DNA of 64,000 nucleotides from JAFEBO01 sp044221315 (GTDB lineage: Bacteria; Planctomycetota; Phycisphaerae; Phycisphaerales; UBA1924), in assembly GCA_044221315.1 (NCBI GenBank), contig JBGAPK010000003.1:1-64000 (forward strand). Reading direction: 5' to 3'. The notes beneath the pieces are model-generated. The model did not search any database. It was not told where the DNA came from and was given only the letters and a program-made list of their open reading frames with translations. Of the stretch, positions 60,318 through 64,000 are shown piece after piece (position 1 is the first letter of the stretch; every line of letters starts with the position of its first letter). The position numbers and the translations under genes are program-made.

Positions 60318-61751
60318 ATGACAACCACGCCAAACACACTTCGGGCCCTGCGCAGCGCGGGCTGGAAGCCTCGTACGGTCAAGTCCGAACTGCGGGCCAA
60401 CCTGTCCAAAGCCCTGCGTTCGGGCGATTCTCTCTTCCCGGGGATCATCGGCTTTGACGCCACCGTGATCCCGGAGATCGTGAATGCGGTCCTCGCCGGG
60501 CACGACATGCTCTTTCTAGGGGAGAAGGGGCAGGCCAAGAGCAAGCTGATGAGGCTGCTCGGCCGGTTTCTTGATCCGCAGGTCCCCTACCTCGACATCC
60601 CGGCCGACTTTCATGGCGGCTGTCCGGTGCATGAGGACCCCACGCGCCCGATCACAAGTGCCGGCAGGGCGTTCCTCGCCCGGTACGGGGAGGATGCACC
60701 GATCGCCTGGTGGCCTCGGGACCAGCGGTACGCGGAGCGGCTCGCCCCCGGCACAAAATTCGCCGACGTCATCGGAGAGATCGATCCGGGCAAGCTCGCG
60801 GCCGGTACGTGCATGTCGATCGAGGAATCGCTCCACTTCGGGCTGATCCCACGGATGCACCGGGGCATTTTCGCGATGAACGAACTGCCGGATCTGGACG
60901 ATCTGGTGCAGGTCGGCCTCTTCAACATCCTCGAAGAACGCGATGTTCAGATCCGTGGCTATCCGATCAAGTTCGACCTTGACATCGTGGTCCTGTTCTC
61001 CGCGAACCCGACAACGTACAACCGCTCCGGCAAAGTGATCCCGCAGCTCAAGGACCGAATCGGCAGCACGATCCAGACGCACTACCCGCTCGATCGAGAT
61101 CTTGGCATCGAGATTCTCGAGCAGGAGGCGGCGAGGGGAGAAGATGGGAGCCTTGATGCCGATTTTCCGGTTGTCGTTCCGCGGTTCATGAAGGAAATTG
61201 TCGAGCAGATGTCGATCGCGGCCCGGAAAAGCAAGTTCATCGATCACGCATCGGGCGTTTCGGCGCGTCTGAGCATCGCGACCTATCGCACGATGATCGC
61301 TTCGGCACGCCAGCGGGCGATCCGCCTCAACGAAAGGCCTGCCGTTCCGCGAATCAGCGATCTGGCGCATTTTCACTCGGCCGCCACCGGCAAGCTCGAG
61401 CTCGACATGATGGGGAGCCACCAGCTTTCGGAAAAGCAGGTACTCGAATCGATCGCCGCGGAAGCGATCAAGACCGTTTTCGGCGAGTACGTGAGCGAGC
61501 ACGGGCTGGCGGAGATCGGGGAGATCTTTGCCAAAGGCGTCAAGGTGGAGGTCGGCGACATGCTGCCGAGTTCCCACTACGAGAAGTTGCTGAAGCGTGT
61601 GCCTCCGGTTTGGGATAAGGCCTTCGAGGTCAATGCTTCGACCGAACCCGCGGTTCGGGCGAGCTGTGTGGAGTTCGTGCTGAGCGGGCTGTACGCCGCG
61701 GACAAGATCAGTCGCTCGCAGCGGCACGGGACGATTACGTTCGAGACCTGA
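60318..61751 (+). CDS. MoxR/Mg-chelatase-like AAA+ ATPase
   Basis: The 477-residue protein is an AAA+ ATPase of the MoxR/ChlI type that would remodel a partner through the adjacent VWA protein. Its P-loop is the atypical GEKGQAKSK (G68 to K76) with K74 and S75 but an alanine for the usual glycine. The Walker B segment is GIFAMNELPDL (N188-E189) with asparagine for the usual aspartate. A sensor-1-like ANPTTYNRSGK and an arginine-finger region RIGSTIQTHYPLDRDLGIEIL follow. ATG 60318 is chosen; an upstream in-frame frame to 60234 overlaps the promoter of the cystathionine beta-synthase gene. Ten bases separate it from the VWA gene. Confidence 0.88.
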   Translation: MTTTPNTLRALRSAGWKPRTVKSELRANLSKALRSGDSLFPGIIGFDATVIPEIVNAVLAGHDMLFLGEKGQAKSKLMRLLGRFLDPQVPYLDIPADFHGGCPVHEDPTRPITSAGRAFLARYGEDAPIAWWPRDQRYAERLAPGTKFADVIGEIDPGKLAAGTCMSIEESLHFGLIPRMHRGIFAMNELPDLDDLVQVGLFNILEERDVQIRGYPIKFDLDIVVLFSANPTTYNRSGKVIPQLKDRIGSTIQTHYPLDRDLGIEILEQEAARGEDGSLDADFPVVVPRFMKEIVEQMSIAARKSKFIDHASGVSARLSIATYRTMIASARQRAIRLNERPAVPRISDLAHFHSAATGKLELDMMGSHQLSEKQVLESIAAEAIKTVFGEYVSEHGLAEIGEIFAKGVKVEVGDMLPSSHYEKLLKRVPPVWDKAFEVNASTEPAVRASCVEFVLSGLYAADKISRSQRHGTITFET

Positions 61752-61760
61752 ACTCTCCTC

Positions 61761-63530
61761 ATGATGCCGGGCAACCCCAATCCCGCCGAAGCTGGCCGCC
61801 GTGGCGAGGGCACCGAGACGCCGGGCCTCATTCACACCTACCTCGGATACGACCCGAAGAACTTCCCCTCGCCGACTTCGGAACCCCCGGACTTGGCATC
61901 TGCGGCCATGGAACACATGCTGGCGTATGGATCGACGCGGGACCTGACGTCGGAGGAACTGGCCAATGCCATCCGCCTCGACCCAAGCATGTTCCCGAAG
62001 CTCGGGCCGAGCCTTGAGTCGCTGATCGCGATGCTGGAAGAGCGGAAGAAGCGGATTCTGGAGACATACGAGATCGATTCGGCACGCAAGGGTGCCGCCG
62101 AGGAATATCGGCGGACGCTGCGACGTGTGCGGCCGCCGGAAATGTTCCGCTCGTTCTTCGAGAAATTCGCGAAGAGCGAACAGATCCGCGAATTGGAACG
62201 ACTGTGGGAAGCGCAGAAGGATGACAATTCGCCGTTCGCGCAGGACTTGATGCGCATTACTTCGGCGCTCGGAGACAAGTACCAGCTCGATCAGCTGGCC
62301 GGGAGATACGAATTCTCGGGTCGGGAGACGACGGATATTGAGCGGGCGATCGAGCTGAAGGACGAGCTCGAAGCGATCGACCGGTTGCTTGCGCAGCTCA
62401 GAGAGGCCATGAAGAACGCGCAGCTCGCGATCATCGATCTGGACCAACTGTCCCGGTTTGCCGAATCGGATGACATCGAGAACATCAACGATCTTCAGAA
62501 GCAGATCGAGGACTATCTGCGCCGCGAAATGGAACGTCAGGGCATCGAGCAGACCAAACGCGGCCTTTCACTGACGCCGAAGGCAGCAAAGATCTTCCAG
62601 AGCCGAGTGCTGAGCGAGATCTTCAGCGAATTGCAGGCGGCACGATCCGGACGGCACAACGGACCGATCTACGGCGAAGGGGCGGTGGAGTTGCCCCGAA
62701 CGAAGGGGTATGAGTTCGGCGATTCGATCTCGAATATCGATGCGCCGAGCAGCTTCATCAATGCCGCAATCCGGACGGCGCGGAAGTCACCGGGAACCGG
62801 TGGACCGGGAGGTCCGCGGAGCCTCCATCTGGACACATCGGACATTGAGATTCACCGAACGCGGAATAACCCGCGCTGCGCCTCATGCGTTCTTCTGGAC
62901 ATGTCTGGCTCAATGCGGTACGGCGGGCAATACGTGGATGTGAAGCGGATGGGGATGGCGCTCGATGGTCTCATCCGCTCTGACTATCCCGGGGACTTCC
63001 TGCGCATCATCGAGATGTACACGTTCGCAAAGGTCCGGACGATAAGCGAACTGCCCACGCTGATGCCCAAGATCGTCTCCATCCACAACCCGGTGGTGCG
63101 GCTGAAAGCGGATATGAGCGACCCGGAGGTAGTCGAGTCGCGCGTGCCGCAGCATTTCACGAACATCCAGCGCGCGCTGCAGCTCGCTCGCCAGTTGCTC
63201 GCCGCGCAGGACACGCCCAACCGGCAGGTGATGCTGATCACGGACGGCCTTCCGACCGCGCATTTCGAGGGGAGCGACCTCTACATGCTTTACCCGCCGG
63301 ACCCACGGACGGAAGAGGCGACGATGCGCGAGGCGCAAATGTGCGCCAAGGAGCACATCACAATCAACATCTTCCTGGTTCCCAGTTGGTCTCAGACGCA
63401 CGAGGATGTGCGCTTTGCGCAGCGCATGGCGCAGGGTACGGGCGGGCGGGTGTTCTTTACAGGCGGAAAAGACCTGGATCGGTTCGTGCTGTGGGACTAT
63501 GTCCAGCACCGACGGAAGATCATCGGGTGA
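61761..63530 (+). CDS. VWA-domain partner of the MoxR-like ATPase
   Basis: The 589-residue protein has no signal peptide. Its first 340 residues are helical and charged with coiled-coil character (REAMKNAQLAIIDLDQL, DDIENINDLQKQIEDYLRREMERQGI). The C-terminal VWA domain (about 370-589) carries an intact MIDAS: DMSGSM (D380), a threonine in FTNIQRALQL, and MLITDGLPTAHFEG. MoxR-VWA pairs usually assemble or insert metal cofactors or other complexes. No cobalt or nickel insertion target is visible here. Confidence 0.88.
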   Translation: MMPGNPNPAEAGRRGEGTETPGLIHTYLGYDPKNFPSPTSEPPDLASAAMEHMLAYGSTRDLTSEELANAIRLDPSMFPKLGPSLESLIAMLEERKKRILETYEIDSARKGAAEEYRRTLRRVRPPEMFRSFFEKFAKSEQIRELERLWEAQKDDNSPFAQDLMRITSALGDKYQLDQLAGRYEFSGRETTDIERAIELKDELEAIDRLLAQLREAMKNAQLAIIDLDQLSRFAESDDIENINDLQKQIEDYLRREMERQGIEQTKRGLSLTPKAAKIFQSRVLSEIFSELQAARSGRHNGPIYGEGAVELPRTKGYEFGDSISNIDAPSSFINAAIRTARKSPGTGGPGGPRSLHLDTSDIEIHRTRNNPRCASCVLLDMSGSMRYGGQYVDVKRMGMALDGLIRSDYPGDFLRIIEMYTFAKVRTISELPTLMPKIVSIHNPVVRLKADMSDPEVVESRVPQHFTNIQRALQLARQLLAAQDTPNRQVMLITDGLPTAHFEGSDLYMLYPPDPRTEEATMREAQMCAKEHITINIFLVPSWSQTHEDVRFAQRMAQGTGGRVFFTGGKDLDRFVLWDYVQHRRKIIG

Positions 63531-63563
63531 TCCGCCCGAATCCGCTGGCCGCGGCCTGATGCG

Positions 63564-64000
63564 TCACTCCGCAAAGAGCGCTTCTACAAATCGCTCGGGG
63601 TCGAACGGCTGAACATCGTCGGGTGTTTCACCTACTCCAACAAACTTCACCGGAATGCTTGTCGCCTCCTTGATCGCCACGACGATTCCGCCCTTGGCGG
63701 TGCCATCGAGCTTGGCGAGGAAGATTCCCGTGATGCCAAGAGCGCCGGCCGGCTTGATTTGATCCGATCCGACGCCGGCGACCGCCTTGTCGAATTCCTC
63801 CGCCTGGCGCAGCGCATTCTGCCCCGCCGTTGCGTCAAGCACCAGCATGACTTCGTGGGGAGCCCCGGGAATCTGCTTGGCGGCAACGGATCGGATCTTG
63901 GTCAACTGCCGCATCAGAGGATCCTGTGTCTGGAGACGACCGGCGGTGTCCAAGATGAGCACGTCGACGCCGCGGGCTTTCGCGGCCTGGCAGGCGTCGA
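63564..64000 (-). CDS. ftsY: Signal recognition particle receptor GTPase FtsY, 3' part
   Basis: The minus-strand frame runs off the right edge, so only the C-terminal 145 residues are seen (about ARGVDVLILDTAGRLQTQ to EALFAE). The GTPase motifs G3 (DTAGRLQTQDPLM), G4 (TKLDGTAKGG form, here LAKLDGTAKGG) and G5 region (VGVGETPDDVQPFDPERFV) fit FtsY, the receptor that delivers ribosome-SRP to the translocon. Ffh is ruled out because GETPDDVQPFDP is typical of FtsY. The start lies outside the window. Confidence 0.95.
   Translation of the reverse strand, partial: DACQAAKARGVDVLILDTAGRLQTQDPLMRQLTKIRSVAAKQIPGAPHEVMLVLDATAGQNALRQAEEFDKAVAGVGSDQIKPAGALGITGIFLAKLDGTAKGGIVVAIKEATSIPVKFVGVGETPDDVQPFDPERFVEALFAE

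Noticed and set aside
60516..62447. 643-residue minus-strand frame opposite the MoxR and VWA genes
   Set aside because: Shadow of two recognised genes; low-complexity basic composition and no domain.
1..64000. tRNA genes, insertion sequences, prophage or a genomic island
   Set aside because: No tRNA cloverleaf, transposase, integrase or attachment-site repeat was recognised, and the recognised genes look like normal chromosome content throughout.

Overview
The window is a high-GC chromosomal segment of a planctomycete, most likely class Phycisphaerae. The evidence is several secreted proteins ending in paired calcium-loop dockerin modules of the 'CPADLNGDGxVDDADFVxFxxAYxxLxCP' type, a protein with a PEP-CTERM-like tail, CPxC/CxYNLRG zinc-ribbon membrane proteins, and ECF sigma modules with a pilin-like anti-sigma protein. 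No tRNA, rRNA, insertion sequence, prophage or CRISPR array was seen; the content looks like ordinary chromosome.

Layout. (1) 0.1-9.3 kb, plus strand: a glycan-utilisation locus. It has a secreted dockerin protein, a sugar ABC importer (binding protein and two permeases, no ATPase), a GH1 beta-glucosidase, a secreted GH16 beta-glucanase with dockerin, and a GH50-like secreted glycosidase. (2) 9.3-13.6 kb: accessory secreted proteins. An endonuclease/exonuclease/phosphatase (EEP) protein, a collapsed EEP-dockerin chimera and a 14-repeat dockerin protein lie here. (3) 13.7-17.4 kb: a UbiA-type (heme-farnesyl) transferase, TilS, a small coiled-coil protein, a perfect 9 x 8-bp tandem repeat and an agmatinase-family enzyme. 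(4) 17.5-28.0 kb, minus strand: an arginine-succinyltransferase-type amino-acid degradation set (AstD, AstA, class-III aminotransferase, M20 hydrolase), then M48 protease, BtpA-family protein, a membrane protein, archaeal-type phosphoglycerate mutase and M50 protease. (5) 28.1-28.9 kb: rpmI-rplT. (6) 29.1-33.6 kb: two ECF sigma modules facing away from each other. (7) 33.6-44.3 kb, minus strand: an eight-gene, mostly overlapping operon. It has a VWA membrane protein, ExbB, two ExbD proteins, two secreted helical/TPR-like proteins, a large one-pass membrane protein and a secreted protein fused to a tRNA-binding OB-fold. (8) 44.6-46.0 kb: pyrH-frr. (9) 46.3-57.5 kb: PEP-CTERM-like protein, aldo/keto reductase, SppA, small metalloprotease, zinc-ribbon membrane protein, CDGSH protein, fused GlcD-GlcF type oxidoreductase and a DUF4139-like secreted protein. 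(10) 57.5-60.2 kb: reverse transsulfuration pair. (11) 60.3-63.5 kb: MoxR-like AAA+ ATPase and VWA partner. (12) 63.6 kb to the right edge: 3' part of ftsY.

The best candidate for an undescribed system is region 7: a proton-motive-force-driven Exb/Tol-type motor wired to a VWA protein and very large periplasmic scaffold proteins, with no TonB or TolB. Its last gene also contains a second, well-placed ribosome binding site that could release a cytosolic tRNA-binding protein from a secreted precursor frame.
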